This document shows, piece after piece, positions 1 to 6,944 of a DNA stretch of 11,153 nucleotides; position 1 is the stretch's first letter, and every line of letters begins with the position of its first letter. The notes beneath the pieces are model-generated. The model worked only from the letters and a program-made list of their open reading frames with translations, ran no database searches and had not been told where the DNA came from. Position numbers and translations under genes: made by a program. This DNA comes from Accumulibacter sp. (GTDB taxonomy: Bacteria; Pseudomonadota; Gammaproteobacteria; Burkholderiales; Rhodocyclaceae), in NCBI GenBank assembly GCA_031267455.1, contig JAIRZC010000040.1:1-11153 (forward strand), read 5' to 3'.

Positions 1-20
1 TCATTCCCCGCGATCCTCAT
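1..20 (-). CDS. Possible 5' end of the gene after rluD (partial)
   Basis: An ATG on the minus strand (20-18) overlaps the rluD stop codon in an ATGA arrangement and opens a frame reading M-R-I-A-G-N to the window edge. A second ATG lies at 4-2, with a purine-rich GAGGATCGCGGGG just before it. Such overlaps are typical of translationally coupled operons. In many proteobacteria rluD is followed by pgeF/yfiH (a polyphenol-oxidase-domain protein), which would fit here. Six codons cannot identify a family, so no name is assigned. Confidence 0.35.
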
Positions 21-1093
21 TCCACGTCATCCTCATCTTCGATTTCATCCCCGAGGTCTTCACGCGCAAAAGGGATTTCGCGAATGCCTTCGGAAAATTC
101 CCCGCGCGCGTCCCGGACATCGTCCTTCGCCTCCCGATTTTCGATCGCGCGAAGGCCGGCTTCTTCGATCAGTTGCCGCATGTCTCCCGGCAAGGCGGCC
201 GTCCATCGCATTGTTTTCCCGGTTTCCGGATGGTTCAGAGCGAGCTGGAAAGCGTGAAGCGCCTGGCGCGGAAAGGCCGGACCGGCGGGAATGCGTCCGG
301 CGACTGCCCCATAGACCGGGTCGCCGACCAGCGGATGGCCGATGTGCGCCATGTGAACGCGAATCTGGTGCGTCCGACCCGTCTCGAGCGAGCACTCGAC
401 CAGCGAACAGCCGGAGAAACACTCAATGACACGGTAATGCGTTCGCGCCGCTTTCCCCAACGGCCTCACCGCCATCCGCGTCCGAAGGACAGGATGACGC
501 CCGATCGGCGCGTCGACCGTCCCGTCCGACACGATTTTGCCGCGAACGAGCGCCGTGTAAAGACGCCTGACCGTATGCGCCTGAAGCTGGCGGACGAGAT
601 CGGTCTGGGCCGTGAGTGTTTTCGCGACGACCATCAGCCCGCTCGTATCCTTGTCGAGGCGGTGCACGATCCCGGCGCGCGGAAGGGCTTTGAGCGAGGG
701 CCAATGAAAAAGCAAGGCATTGAGCAGAGTTCCGCTCCAATTCCCGCTGCCGGGATGCACGACGAGCGCCGGCGGCTTGTCGAGAACGATCAGCGAGCCG
801 TCTTCGTAAACGATGTCGAGCGCGATCGCTTCCGGCGCTTCGGAAAAAAGGCGCGCGTCGGGCGCTTCGAGAACGACGAGCGTCTCCCCGCCCCAGAGTT
901 TTTTCCGCGTCTCCCGCACCGTCGCGCCATCGACGGAAACGCGGCCTTCCCTGATCCAGTCTTGCAAGCGTCCGCGCGAATGCCGCGACCGCAGCGCCGC
1001 GAGCGCCTGGTCGAGGCGCTTGCCGGCCCACTCGGCGCCAACGGTCAATTCAACCCGTTCGGGCGAAGCCTTTGCGTTATAATCAGAGGACAC
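17..1093 (-). CDS. rluD: 23S rRNA pseudouridine synthase RluD
   Basis: A 358-residue pseudouridine synthase of the RsuA/RluA family, RluD type. These enzymes isomerise uridines in helix 69 of 23S rRNA (1911, 1915 and 1917 in E. coli) in the cytoplasm. An S4-like RNA-binding domain lies at about residues 26-75. The catalytic signature GIVHRLDKDTSG starts at residue 141, with D147 as the predicted nucleophilic Asp. The conserved ETGRTHQIRVHMA block follows further on. The frame opens with GTG (1093-1091). No Shine-Dalgarno sequence is obvious, but no other reasonable start precedes the S4 domain. The last ~30 residues form an acidic tail ending E-D-E-D-D-V-E that is longer than usual and probably disordered. 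The gene is divergent from bamD, and its stop overlaps a possible next ATG. Confidence 0.95.
   Translation of the reverse strand: MSSDYNAKASPERVELTVGAEWAGKRLDQALAALRSRHSRGRLQDWIREGRVSVDGATVRETRKKLWGGETLVVLEAPDARLFSEAPEAIALDIVYEDGSLIVLDKPPALVVHPGSGNWSGTLLNALLFHWPSLKALPRAGIVHRLDKDTSGLMVVAKTLTAQTDLVRQLQAHTVRRLYTALVRGKIVSDGTVDAPIGRHPVLRTRMAVRPLGKAARTHYRVIECFSGCSLVECSLETGRTHQIRVHMAHIGHPLVGDPVYGAVAGRIPAGPAFPRQALHAFQLALNHPETGKTMRWTAALPGDMRQLIEEAGLRAIENREAKDDVRDARGEFSEGIREIPFAREDLGDEIEDEDDVE
1078..1083 (+). promoter_or_regulatory. Candidate -10 box of the bamD promoter
   Basis: A perfect TATAAT on the plus strand lies 64 bp before the bamD ATG, inside the first codons of the divergent rluD gene. A start site about 7 bp downstream would give a leader of roughly 57 nt. 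No good -35 is seen at 16-18 bp; the upstream CCGTTC is poor. The call therefore rests on the -10 match and its position. Confidence 0.4.
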
Positions 1094-1146
1094 GGTGGTT
1101 TTTGGCCTGCTTCAGGCAAGGCGCTCTTCCCTGCGGATATTTCATC

Positions 1147-1944
1147 ATGCGTAGTTTAGCGGCAATCGCGTCATTTTCTCTTCTCTTACTGCTTCCCGGT
1201 TGCGCGTTCTTCAGCCAGACGCGCGACGAAACGAGCGCATGGTCGGCCAACCGGCTTTACACCGAGGCCAAGGAAGCGATGATGGACGGCGCTTATGACC
1301 AAGCGATCAAATATTACGAAACGCTCGAAGCGCGCTATCCCTATGGTCGATTCGCCCAGCAGGCGCAGATCGACATCGCTTACGCCTACTGGAAGTCGAA
1401 CGAACGCGCCTCGGCGCTCGCCGCATGCGACCGTTTCGTCAAGCTTCACCCGAATCACCCGAATGTCGACTACGTCTATTACCTGCGGGGACTCATCAAT
1501 TTCAACGAGGACCAGGGCATCCTCGGCTTCATCAGCCGGCAGGACATGACCGAGCGCGACCCGAAAGGCGCGCGCGACGCCTTCGAGGCTTTTCGCGAGC
1601 TCGTCACGCGCTTTCCAGACAGCAAATACACGCCCGACTCGATCCAGCGCATGAAATACCTGGTCAACGCGCTCGCCCTTCTGGAAATCCACGTGGCCCG
1701 CTATTACCTGCGGCGCGAAGCCTACCTCGCCGCGGTCAACCGCGCCCAGTACGCCATCAACCACTATTCCGGCGCGCCCGCGATCGAAGAAGCCCTGTTC
1801 ATCATGATCCAGGCTTACGACAGACTCGGGATGAACGATCTTCGCGATGACAGCGAACGGGTCATGAAAAAGAATTTTCCGAAGAGTGAATATTACGTCC
1901 GTGGGCTGGAAAACCCAAAAGCCCCTTGGTGGCAACTCTGGTAG
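1147..1944 (+). CDS. bamD: Outer membrane assembly lipoprotein BamD
   Basis: A 265-residue lipoprotein of the BamD (YfiO/ComL) family. It is the essential periplasmic lipoprotein of the Bam complex that works with BamA to insert beta-barrel proteins into the outer membrane. The signal peptide is a basic start plus hydrophobic stretch ending in the lipobox L-L-P-G-C, so C19 is the lipidated residue. TPR-like helical hairpins follow, for example around AYDQAIKYYETLEARYPYGR and the later EAFRELVTRFPDSKY segment, which repeat the A..(Y/F)..(F/Y)P pattern. I chose the ATG at 1147 because it places a normal-length signal sequence before the lipobox; an in-frame ATG at 1072 would add 25 residues and overlap rluD. 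Length and domain order are normal. It is divergent from rluD, with a SUFU gene 18 bp downstream in the same direction. Confidence 0.95.
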   Translation: MRSLAAIASFSLLLLLPGCAFFSQTRDETSAWSANRLYTEAKEAMMDGAYDQAIKYYETLEARYPYGRFAQQAQIDIAYAYWKSNERASALAACDRFVKLHPNHPNVDYVYYLRGLINFNEDQGILGFISRQDMTERDPKGARDAFEAFRELVTRFPDSKYTPDSIQRMKYLVNALALLEIHVARYYLRREAYLAAVNRAQYAINHYSGAPAIEEALFIMIQAYDRLGMNDLRDDSERVMKKNFPKSEYYVRGLENPKAPWWQLW

Positions 1945-1962
1945 CTTCGAGGAAGCCGCCGA

Positions 1963-2616
1963 ATGTCACGCAAGAAACACTTGCCGGAGGTTTATAACGA
2001 AGAAGAAATAAACGCCGTGGAGGCGCACATCGACGCGCATTTCGGTGAAGTCCAAAACGTGTTCCATGAAATCGTCTCGCCGGATATTCATGTGGATATC
2101 TGTATCGTCGAGCCTTCGCCGGAGCACAGGCATTACACGCTGATAACGATGGGAATGGGCGCGCACCGCATGAATGTGCCCAAGAAATTGCGCAAAAACA
2201 AACTCGATCGCGCGGAAATCCTGGTCGCCCTGCCGCCGGATTGGGAAATTCACGACAACGACGAAAAATGGTACTGGCCGTTGCGTTGGCTGAAGATTTT
2301 GGCGCGTCTTCCGGGGGAACAGGATACCTGGCTGGGTTATGGCCATACCGTGCCGAACGGTGAGCCTTTCGCCGAAAACACGGAACTTTGCGGCGTAATG
2401 CTCACCATGCCCTATTTTTTCGGCGAGGAATCCGCCGTCTGCCCGTTGCCGAACGGGGACGAAATCAACTTCTACCAAATGCTGCCGCTGTACGAAAATG
2501 AGATGAATTTCAAGATCAGGAACGACGCGGAGGCGCTGGAGAAACGTTTCGCCGATGATTTCGATCTGGTAGTGGATGTCGCCCGGGAAAATCTCCTCGG
2601 CAACGAGGATTCCTGA
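1963..2616 (+). CDS. SUFU (suppressor-of-fused) domain protein
   Basis: A 217-residue soluble protein of the bacterial SUFU family. No signal peptide or membrane segment is seen. Family-like features are VHVDICIVEP-type and HYTLITMGMGAHRMNVP segments (about residues 45-72), the acidic EILVALPPDWEI strand-turn, the WPLRWLKILARLP helix, and a C-terminal half with NFYQMLPLYENEM. In bacteria SUFU proteins are a widespread class of predicted immunity proteins in polymorphic-toxin systems; that is a family statement, and no toxin gene is visible here. GAGGAAG, about 8 bp before the ATG, is a good ribosome site. The 18 bp gap to bamD suggests co-transcription from the bamD promoter. An orphan immunity gene, or a domesticated protein of unknown role, are both possible. 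Confidence 0.82.
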   Translation: MSRKKHLPEVYNEEEINAVEAHIDAHFGEVQNVFHEIVSPDIHVDICIVEPSPEHRHYTLITMGMGAHRMNVPKKLRKNKLDRAEILVALPPDWEIHDNDEKWYWPLRWLKILARLPGEQDTWLGYGHTVPNGEPFAENTELCGVMLTMPYFFGEESAVCPLPNGDEINFYQMLPLYENEMNFKIRNDAEALEKRFADDFDLVVDVARENLLGNEDS

Positions 2617-2700
2617 TTATCGAAGCCAGCCCTGCCCGCCCGGAAAATCCTCTCAGGAAGCGATGGGGATGGGCTACGGTATTCTGCTTGATACTTGCAT

Positions 2701-2715
2701 CGGGCACAATGCCCG
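2701..2715. repeat. Small perfect hairpin before the DUF805 gene
   Basis: CGGGCA and TGCCCG form a 6 bp stem with a 3 nt loop, ending 16 bp before the DUF805 ATG. There is no T-run, so it is not a standard terminator. It could be a small operator or a leader hairpin. Confidence 0.3.
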
Positions 2716-2731
2716 CACGAAACGAGATGAA

Positions 2732-3412
2732 ATGCGCAGGGTATTTCCCCTGATCACTCGTCTGACGAGTTGTAAAGGACGGGCATCGCGCCGGGAGTTT
2801 TGGTCGGCACTGCTGATTTATCTTGTTGCTTGTTTTATCTTTTTCATTATTTGTTTTTCGTATTTTCGGGAGCCAATGCCAACGCTTCTTGTTGGAGCTT
2901 TGTTTCTTCTGATATTTACTCCCGTAGTATGTCTTTCTACTTTTATCCGTCGGCTCCATGACCTGGATAAAAGCGGTCATTACCTCTGGATACCTGCCGC
3001 AGCGGCTTTTGCCGCAGCTTTTGCCGTGACGAAGGAAGCCTTGGCGTCGTTTCTCGTTCTCTTTCCGATAATGGTTTATCTCGGATATTCCCCCGGAACG
3101 AGCGGGCCAAACCGTTTTGACGGAAATGCGAATAACAAAAAATACAGTTTTTTATACCTTTTATACTTTTTGTATTTTTTCTGCTTTCTTATCTTGGGAT
3201 CAGCGGCTGTCCACGAGATGACCGATATCCCCGCTTCCAAAAAATCACACTTCTATCGATTGTGTCCAAGAAAACGGGATGGCCCGTGTTTGATCTGGGG
3301 CGCACGTATTTGGACAAAGCAGATTTTTCCCCAAGCGGTCGAACTATTCCTGAAAGCCTGTGATGGCGGGACGCCGAGGGCCGCGGCGCGGTGGTCAACC
3401 TGTACAGGGTGA
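2732..3412 (+). CDS. DUF805 membrane protein fused out of frame to Sel1 remnant
   Basis: The frame from the ATG at 2732 encodes 226 residues. Residues 7-130 form a DUF805 domain: the KGRASRREFW entry motif (15-24), membrane segments at about 25-45 and 51-72, the hallmark RRLHDLDKSGHY (73-84), membrane segments at about 86-99 and 104-119, and the closing GTSGPNRF (122-129). A further hydrophobic segment at about 139-160 follows. DUF805 is a small inner-membrane domain of unknown function. From residue 163 the protein runs into what was probably a separate Sel1-repeat gene whose frame is broken (next entry), so its true original end was probably near 3220. The start is uncertain: AGGAAG at 2655-2660 could serve an in-frame ATG at 2669, but the conserved domain begins just after 2732. 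The region is AT-richer than bamD. Confidence 0.7.
   Translation: MRRVFPLITRLTSCKGRASRREFWSALLIYLVACFIFFIICFSYFREPMPTLLVGALFLLIFTPVVCLSTFIRRLHDLDKSGHYLWIPAAAAFAAAFAVTKEALASFLVLFPIMVYLGYSPGTSGPNRFDGNANNKKYSFLYLLYFLYFFCFLILGSAAVHEMTDIPASKKSHFYRLCPRKRDGPCLIWGARIWTKQIFPQAVELFLKACDGGTPRAAARWSTCTG
3011..3412 (+). repeat. Segmental duplication, copy 1
   Basis: About 400 bp here recurs at 6327-6728 with the same internal order (second half of DUF805, then a Sel1 unit). The offset of 3316 bp is kept almost throughout; one single-base deletion in copy 2 (at the DUF805/Sel1 junction) is balanced by one extra T in its TGTTTTGAC. By eye about nine bases in ten match. Similarity fades upstream of 3011 and after the GTGACGAG area near 3415. 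Confidence 0.9.
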
Positions 3413-3415
3413 CGA
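3218..3415 (+). pseudogene. Sel1-repeat protein remnant, copy 1
   Basis: Starting from an ATG at 3218, segments in different frames join into one good Sel1-like (TPR-like, alpha/alpha) repeat: R-L-C-P-R-K-R-D-G-P-C, then FDLGRTYLDKADFS, then QAVELFLKACDGG, then DAEGRGAVVNLY. The frame changes are a missing base in TGTTTGAT (copy 2 has TGTTTTGAC), an extra C in TTTTCCCCAAG, and a missing G in GGCGGGACG. Sel1 proteins act as protein-interaction scaffolds. With only one recognisable repeat and three indels, this copy is not expected to make a working protein. The last frame continues open to 3588 without recognisable repeats. Confidence 0.65.
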
Positions 3416-3590
3416 GAGAGGTGTCCCTCAAGATTCGTTCATTGGTTTTCGAACCGTTTCGACACAGCGCCCGAAAAAAAAATGTTGTTCCAGTAAAATT
3501 TAGCGAGAAGGCATCTTCAACAAAATATGCCCTTGTTATTCATCGGCCCATACAGCTTGCGAGCCATGATTTCACATCGATTCAATGAAT

Positions 3591-3617
3591 TTGACTCTTT
3601 CATACCTACCGAGTCAA
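3591..3617. terminator. Inverted repeat between convergent genes
   Basis: TTGACTC (3591-3597) and GAGTCAA (3611-3617) make a 7 bp perfect stem with a 13 nt loop. They lie in the gap between the broken Sel1 copy and the 3' end of the aldehyde dehydrogenase. A T-rich stretch follows about 12 bp later rather than at once, so a terminator role is only tentative. Confidence 0.25.
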
Positions 3618-3637
3618 GGCAACAACTTATTTTTTTA

Positions 3638-5062
3638 CTAAATCAACACGGCCTGCGGTTCCAAATATTCCTCCAGTCCATAACTTCCGAACTCCCTGCC
3701 GATGCCGGACTGTTTGAAACCACCTGCGGGTATGCCCGCCTCGTCAAGTAAATCAAAAGTTTTGTTGACCATCACGGCTCCGGCCTCAATGCGTTCGGCA
3801 ATGTCACGCCCACGCGACAAGTCGGATGTGCTAACCCAGCCCTGAAGACCGTATATTGTATCGTTGGCGATACGGATAGCGTCTTCTTCCGTCTTATACG
3901 CGATAACGCACAGCACAGGCCCGAAAATTTCTTCGCGAGCTATTGTCATGTCATTATCGACATTGACGAATATGGTCGGCTTCACAAACCAGCCGGATTC
4001 TAAGCCCTGCGGATACCCTTTGCCGCCCGCCAGCAAATCAGCGCCTTCGGAAATACCCATTTGAATGTACTCCTGGACGCGGCTGTACTGCTTTTCGTTC
4101 ACCACCGGGCCGATGGCCGTACCTTCCTCCTGAGGATTCCCCACCTTCCAGGCAGGCAATGCCCGCAGGAGCGCGTTTTTCATCTCCTCCAGACGATGCG
4201 CGGGAACCAGCAAACGGCTACCCGCGATGCAAGCCTGCCCATTATTACGGAAAGCGGCCTCAAGCGCGAAAACGGCGGCTTTGTCAAAGTCTGCATCGTC
4301 AAGAACGATATGCGGCGACTTGCCACCCAGTTCCAGAGTTACACGCTTGACGGTATCCGCCGCCCCGCGCATGACGGCCTTGCCCACGGCTGTCGAGCCG
4401 GTAAAGGAAATTTTGGATATATCCGGGTGGCGCGCAAGCTCGGTTCCGACGACATCCCCGCGTCCGTTCACCATATTTATGACCCCGGCTGGAAGACTGG
4501 CTTCGTGAATGCACTCGGCCAGAATCCGTGTTTGAATGGCGCTAAGTTCGCTCGGCTTCGCCACCACGGTACATCCTGCAGCAATGGCCGGGGCCAATTT
4601 GTTGCAAACCATGAAAATTGCCGAATTCCAGGGAGTAATCACACCGGCCACGCCGACCGGCTTCATGGTCACTCTGGCTTGCCCCACTGGCCTGGAAAAC
4701 TCGTAGGTTTCCAAGGTCTTTTTCATGTTCAGAAAGACCTTGGCCGCGCCTTGAATGGAAAATTTGTTATGTAGCGGAACACCTCCGTATTCCTCCGTTC
4801 TTACAGCGATATGCTCCGCTTCCCGCGCCAGAATGGCATCGTGCAGCCGTTGCAGAAATTCGGCGCGTTCGGCAATCGAAGTCCGGGAAAAGGCGGCGAA
4901 GGCTTCTTTTCCCGCCTGTATCGCGGCGCGAGCGTCTTCCTTGTCTCCAAGAGTAACCCGGCCAATGAGGCTTTTATTTGCGGGGCTAATCAAATCCATC
5001 GTTTCCGTGCCATGAGACTTCGTGAAACCGCCATTGATGTAATGTTGGGTAATATGTCTCAT
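3638..5062 (-). CDS. NAD(P)-dependent aldehyde dehydrogenase
   Basis: A complete 474-residue member of the ALDH superfamily, which oxidises aldehydes to carboxylic acids with NAD(P)+ in the cytosol. Key residues: N146 in T-P-W-N (oxyanion site), K169 in V-V-A-K-P (cofactor), FTGSTAVGK at 220-228, the general base E244 in LELGGKSP, the catalytic cysteine C278 in NNGQACIAGSR, and E378 in EEIFGP. The closing motif is AGGFKQSGIGRE, as in the DhaS/vanillin- and semialdehyde-type enzymes. Substrate cannot be told from sequence. The start at 5062 is supported by GGAG spaced 8 bp upstream. The gene stands alone, convergent with the broken Sel1 copy, and has an IS5-like remnant directly upstream, so it may have arrived with the island. 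Confidence 0.92.
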   Translation of the reverse strand: MRHITQHYINGGFTKSHGTETMDLISPANKSLIGRVTLGDKEDARAAIQAGKEAFAAFSRTSIAERAEFLQRLHDAILAREAEHIAVRTEEYGGVPLHNKFSIQGAAKVFLNMKKTLETYEFSRPVGQARVTMKPVGVAGVITPWNSAIFMVCNKLAPAIAAGCTVVAKPSELSAIQTRILAECIHEASLPAGVINMVNGRGDVVGTELARHPDISKISFTGSTAVGKAVMRGAADTVKRVTLELGGKSPHIVLDDADFDKAAVFALEAAFRNNGQACIAGSRLLVPAHRLEEMKNALLRALPAWKVGNPQEEGTAIGPVVNEKQYSRVQEYIQMGISEGADLLAGGKGYPQGLESGWFVKPTIFVNVDNDMTIAREEIFGPVLCVIAYKTEEDAIRIANDTIYGLQGWVSTSDLSRGRDIAERIEAGAVMVNKTFDLLDEAGIPAGGFKQSGIGREFGSYGLEEYLEPQAVLI

Positions 5063-5104
5063 TGTATTTCTCCATGAATTTGGTTTATGCGTTCCGCGCC
5101 CGTA

Positions 5105-5339
5105 TCCGGTCAGTCAAAAGGCTCTAAAGTCGGAAAGACCCAGCGGGACAAAGGCACGAAGCTCATGGTCATTACAGACGCTTCGGGTCTTTCACTTGCC
5201 GCGCAAACTTCTGCTTCGTCCTATGAAGTCCCCCTTATCGAAGCAACGTTCGCTGAAACCGTCGACGTGGGATAACCCCGACGACTTGAGATATCGTGTC
5301 TACGACAGTGATCCGCTCGATCAGCAACCAGCGGCCTAA
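5105..5339 (+). mobile_element. IS5-family transposase remnant
   Basis: Two stretches in different frames match the middle of IS5-family (DDE) transposases. The first, to a stop at 5275, reads G-S-K-V-G-K-T-Q-R-D-K-G-T-K-L-M-V-I, then SGLSLAAQTSASSYEVPLIEATFAET, the family's G.K.GKT.R.KGTK.M...D..G motif. The second (5280-5339) reads VYDSDPLDQQPAA before a stop, the family's AYDSDPLD block around a catalytic Asp. The N-terminus, C-terminus and terminal inverted repeats are not recognisable. At least one frameshift separates the blocks, so this is a dead fragment. Confidence 0.65.
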
Positions 5340-5812
5340 GGTTTCGAACCGGAGCGCTTTACCGCCTTCGCCCATCCGCCCTCTCAACGATCCTGATGCG
5401 ATTATGAAACGAATTCTAGACAACATCCACAGGAAAGGATGTCTTCTACACGGTTCTTCTCTTCAAGGGGAAGAAGGTTTGCAAGGCTGTTGCTGTTGCC
5501 GCTGCCCAAGGTATACTTTTGCCTTTGACGAAAGGCAATACAACGTAGAATAATATTACAAAGTTTAACGGGATGGGCGTAATTACGCCTGCGGGTACAT
5601 GAAAATATGCCATTACAGATGTTCCCGAGCGCGAACCGGGAACCCATCTTACGATACAAGGCATGTGAGCCTGATATACAAAGCAAGAAGTGTCGCAGGT
5701 CGAACGACCCGGATGCTTGGAGTGAGCGTGGCAAATCACAACAAGAAATGTTTCTGTACCCCTTTTGCTGCTTTTTATCGTTGTTGTTTCAACCCATCAG
5801 GAGAGGAATAAA
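5340..5812. other. Non-coding stretch with small palindromes
   Basis: No supported gene. The left ~80 bp may be further transposase debris. A perfect 8 bp stem with a 4 nt loop lies at 5519-5538 (TTGCCTTT / AAAGGCAA). A 14 bp perfect palindrome GGCGTAATTACGCC lies at 5576-5589. Smaller inverted repeats occur near 5634-5654 (TTCCCG / CGGGAA) and near 5700 (GGTCG / CGACC). The promoter of the lipoprotein at 5813 must lie here or further upstream, but no convincing -35/-10 pair is seen. Confidence 0.4.
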
Positions 5813-6271
5813 ATGCTCAGGAAAGCCACAATCATTACCATGGCTGCTTTATTCTTATCGGGCTGCGCGTCGGTTCCGATGGAAGACCGAGCTCTTTCGG
5901 ATCAGGCAAAGCTTTTTGCTTCTCCGCCTGAAGGACAATCGGGGCTTTATATTTACCGGGACAGCGTCATGGGTGGAGCGCTAAAAAAGGATATTTGGGT
6001 GGATGGGGAGTGCGTCGGAGAGTCTGCGCCAAACGTGTTCTTCTACAAGGCTGTAACTGGTGACAAAGAACACATCATTTCCACCGAGTCCGAGTTTTCT
6101 CCAAATAACCTCAGGCTGTTCACAAAAAGTCAAATCAACTACTTTATCCGTCAGTACATCAAAATGGGCGTATTTGTTGGTGGAGCCGGCTTGGAGGCCG
6201 TAGAAGCAGCAGAAGGCGAGAATGCCGTAAGGGGCCTGCCTCTGGCTCGAAGCGGAAACTGCAGCAAATAG
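5813..6271 (+). CDS. DUF2846-like lipoprotein
   Basis: A 152-residue predicted lipoprotein. The signal sequence ends in the lipobox L-F-L-S-G-C, with lipidation at C18. The mature part has the layout of DUF2846 proteins: a G-L-Y-I-Y-R-D strand (about residues 44-50), V-D-G-E-C-V-G (63-69), the V-T-G-D-K-E-H-I block and a following strand region. A short C-terminus ends A-R-S-G-N-C-S-K. The family's function is unknown. The ATG at 5813 has an excellent ribosome site, AGGAGAGG (5799-5806). An in-frame ATG at 5765 would put extra hydrophobic residues ahead and has no such site. The gene is flanked by IS debris upstream and by a GC-rich hairpin 18 bp after its stop. Confidence 0.8.
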   Translation: MLRKATIITMAALFLSGCASVPMEDRALSDQAKLFASPPEGQSGLYIYRDSVMGGALKKDIWVDGECVGESAPNVFFYKAVTGDKEHIISTESEFSPNNLRLFTKSQINYFIRQYIKMGVFVGGAGLEAVEAAEGENAVRGLPLARSGNCSK

Positions 6272-6288
6272 CACGACAATAAACAACA

Positions 6289-6311
6289 CCGCGCCAAGGG
6301 CGCGGGGTATT
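6289..6311 (+). repeat. GC-rich hairpin repeat, copy 1 (possible terminator)
   Basis: CCGCGCC-AAG-GGCGCGG forms a 7 bp perfect stem, followed by GGTATT. It is a variant of a repeat present three more times near the right edge (10881, 11043, 11120). Its place 18 bp after the lipoprotein stop would suit a terminator, but no U-run follows. It also sits about 15 bp before the left border of the duplicated block. Confidence 0.6.
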
Positions 6312-6326
6312 GGAAAAGGCGCAAGT

Positions 6327-6536
6327 GCCGCGTCTTTTGCCGCAACGAAGGAAACCTTGACGTCGTCTCTCGTTCTCTTTCCGATAATGGTTTATCTCGG
6401 ATCTTCCTCCGGAACGAGCGGGCCAAACCGTTTTGACGGAAATGCGAATAAGAAAAAATACAGCTTTTTATACCTTTCATACTTTCTGTATTTTTTCTGC
6501 TTTCTTATCTTGGGATCGGCGGCTGCCATGGAATGA
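6327..6536 (+). pseudogene. DUF805 gene remnant, copy 2 (5'-truncated)
   Basis: Only the C-terminal half of the DUF805 protein is present. It begins near S-F-A-A-T-K-E and includes LVLFPIMVYLG, GTSGPNRFDGNANKKKY and the hydrophobic YFLYFFCFLILGSAAAME before a stop. No start codon or first two membrane segments precede it. Here the frame stops at a TGA that overlaps the ATG of the Sel1 frame (ATGA, 6533-6536). This suggests the ancestral layout was two coupled genes, and that copy 1 later became fused by an indel. Confidence 0.75.
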
Positions 6537-6728
6537 CCGATATCCCCGCTCCCCAAAAATCACACTTCTACCGATTGTGCCCAAGAAAACGGGATGGCCC
6601 GTGTTTTGACCTGGGGCGCACGTATTTGGACGAAGCAGATTTTTCCCCAAGCGGTCGAACTATTCCAGAAAGCCTGTGATGGCGGGACGCCGAGGGTCGC
6701 GGCGCGTTGGGCAAGCTGTACGGGGGTG
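6327..6728 (+). repeat. Segmental duplication, copy 2
   Basis: Partner of 3011-3412, in the same orientation and about 3.3 kb away, with the aldehyde dehydrogenase, IS remnant and lipoprotein gene in between. Differences are mostly single substitutions. The left end lies close to the hairpin repeat at 6289-6311. Confidence 0.9.
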
Positions 6729-6784
6729 GCGAGGATGCAAGAAAAGACACGGGCGCTCCCGGATTTTGGAGAGCATGTAAATGA
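6533..6784 (+). pseudogene. Sel1-repeat protein remnant, copy 2
   Basis: From the ATG at 6533 the first frame gives LCPRKRDGPCFDLGRTYLDE-A-D-F-S and stops at 6679. The Sel1 pattern continues one frame over as QAVELFQKACDGG (from 6648), then back in the first frame as DAEGRGALGKLYGGGEDARK (from 6686) to a TGA at 6782. The two indels, an extra C in TTTTCCCC and a missing G in GGCGGGACG, cancel out. Both are shared with copy 1. Corrected, the product would be about 83 residues with one clear Sel1 repeat. Confidence 0.65.
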
Positions 6785-6885
6785 GCTTCAGAACCGGGTA
6801 TAAACGAAAAAATGCTCCTGTTGCGCCCGGGCATTTCCACAAAGTGGCGCCTGTCTCAAACGAGAGGCCGCGCGATGAAAAAGAG

Positions 6886-6915
6886 TTGACACACTTCGAC
6901 AATGACCGATACATT
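6886..6915 (+). promoter_or_regulatory. Sigma-70-type promoter for the YajG-like gene
   Basis: A perfect -35 TTGACA (6886-6891) is followed after 18 bp by TACATT (6910-6915), four of six matches to TATAAT. The predicted transcript would start near 6922, giving a leader of about 23 nt before the ATG at 6945. Confidence 0.55.
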
Positions 6916-6944
6916 TCAATACATTTACACACATGGGAGAAAAC

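Noticed and set aside
173..1159. A 328-residue plus-strand reading frame
   Set aside because: It lies antisense to rluD, is rich in Arg/Pro from GC-skewed codons, and shows no domain. It is a shadow of rluD.
1186..1935. A 249-residue minus-strand frame over bamD
   Set aside because: It lies wholly antisense to a gene with clear lipobox and TPR features, and has no recognisable motif.
3474..3482. A9 tract as a phase-variation switch
   Set aside because: It lies beyond the broken Sel1 copy and not inside any intact coding frame, so changes in its length would have no clear effect.
4061..4774. A 237-residue plus-strand frame within the aldehyde dehydrogenase
   Set aside because: It is antisense to a gene with all catalytic residues intact, and has no family signature of its own.
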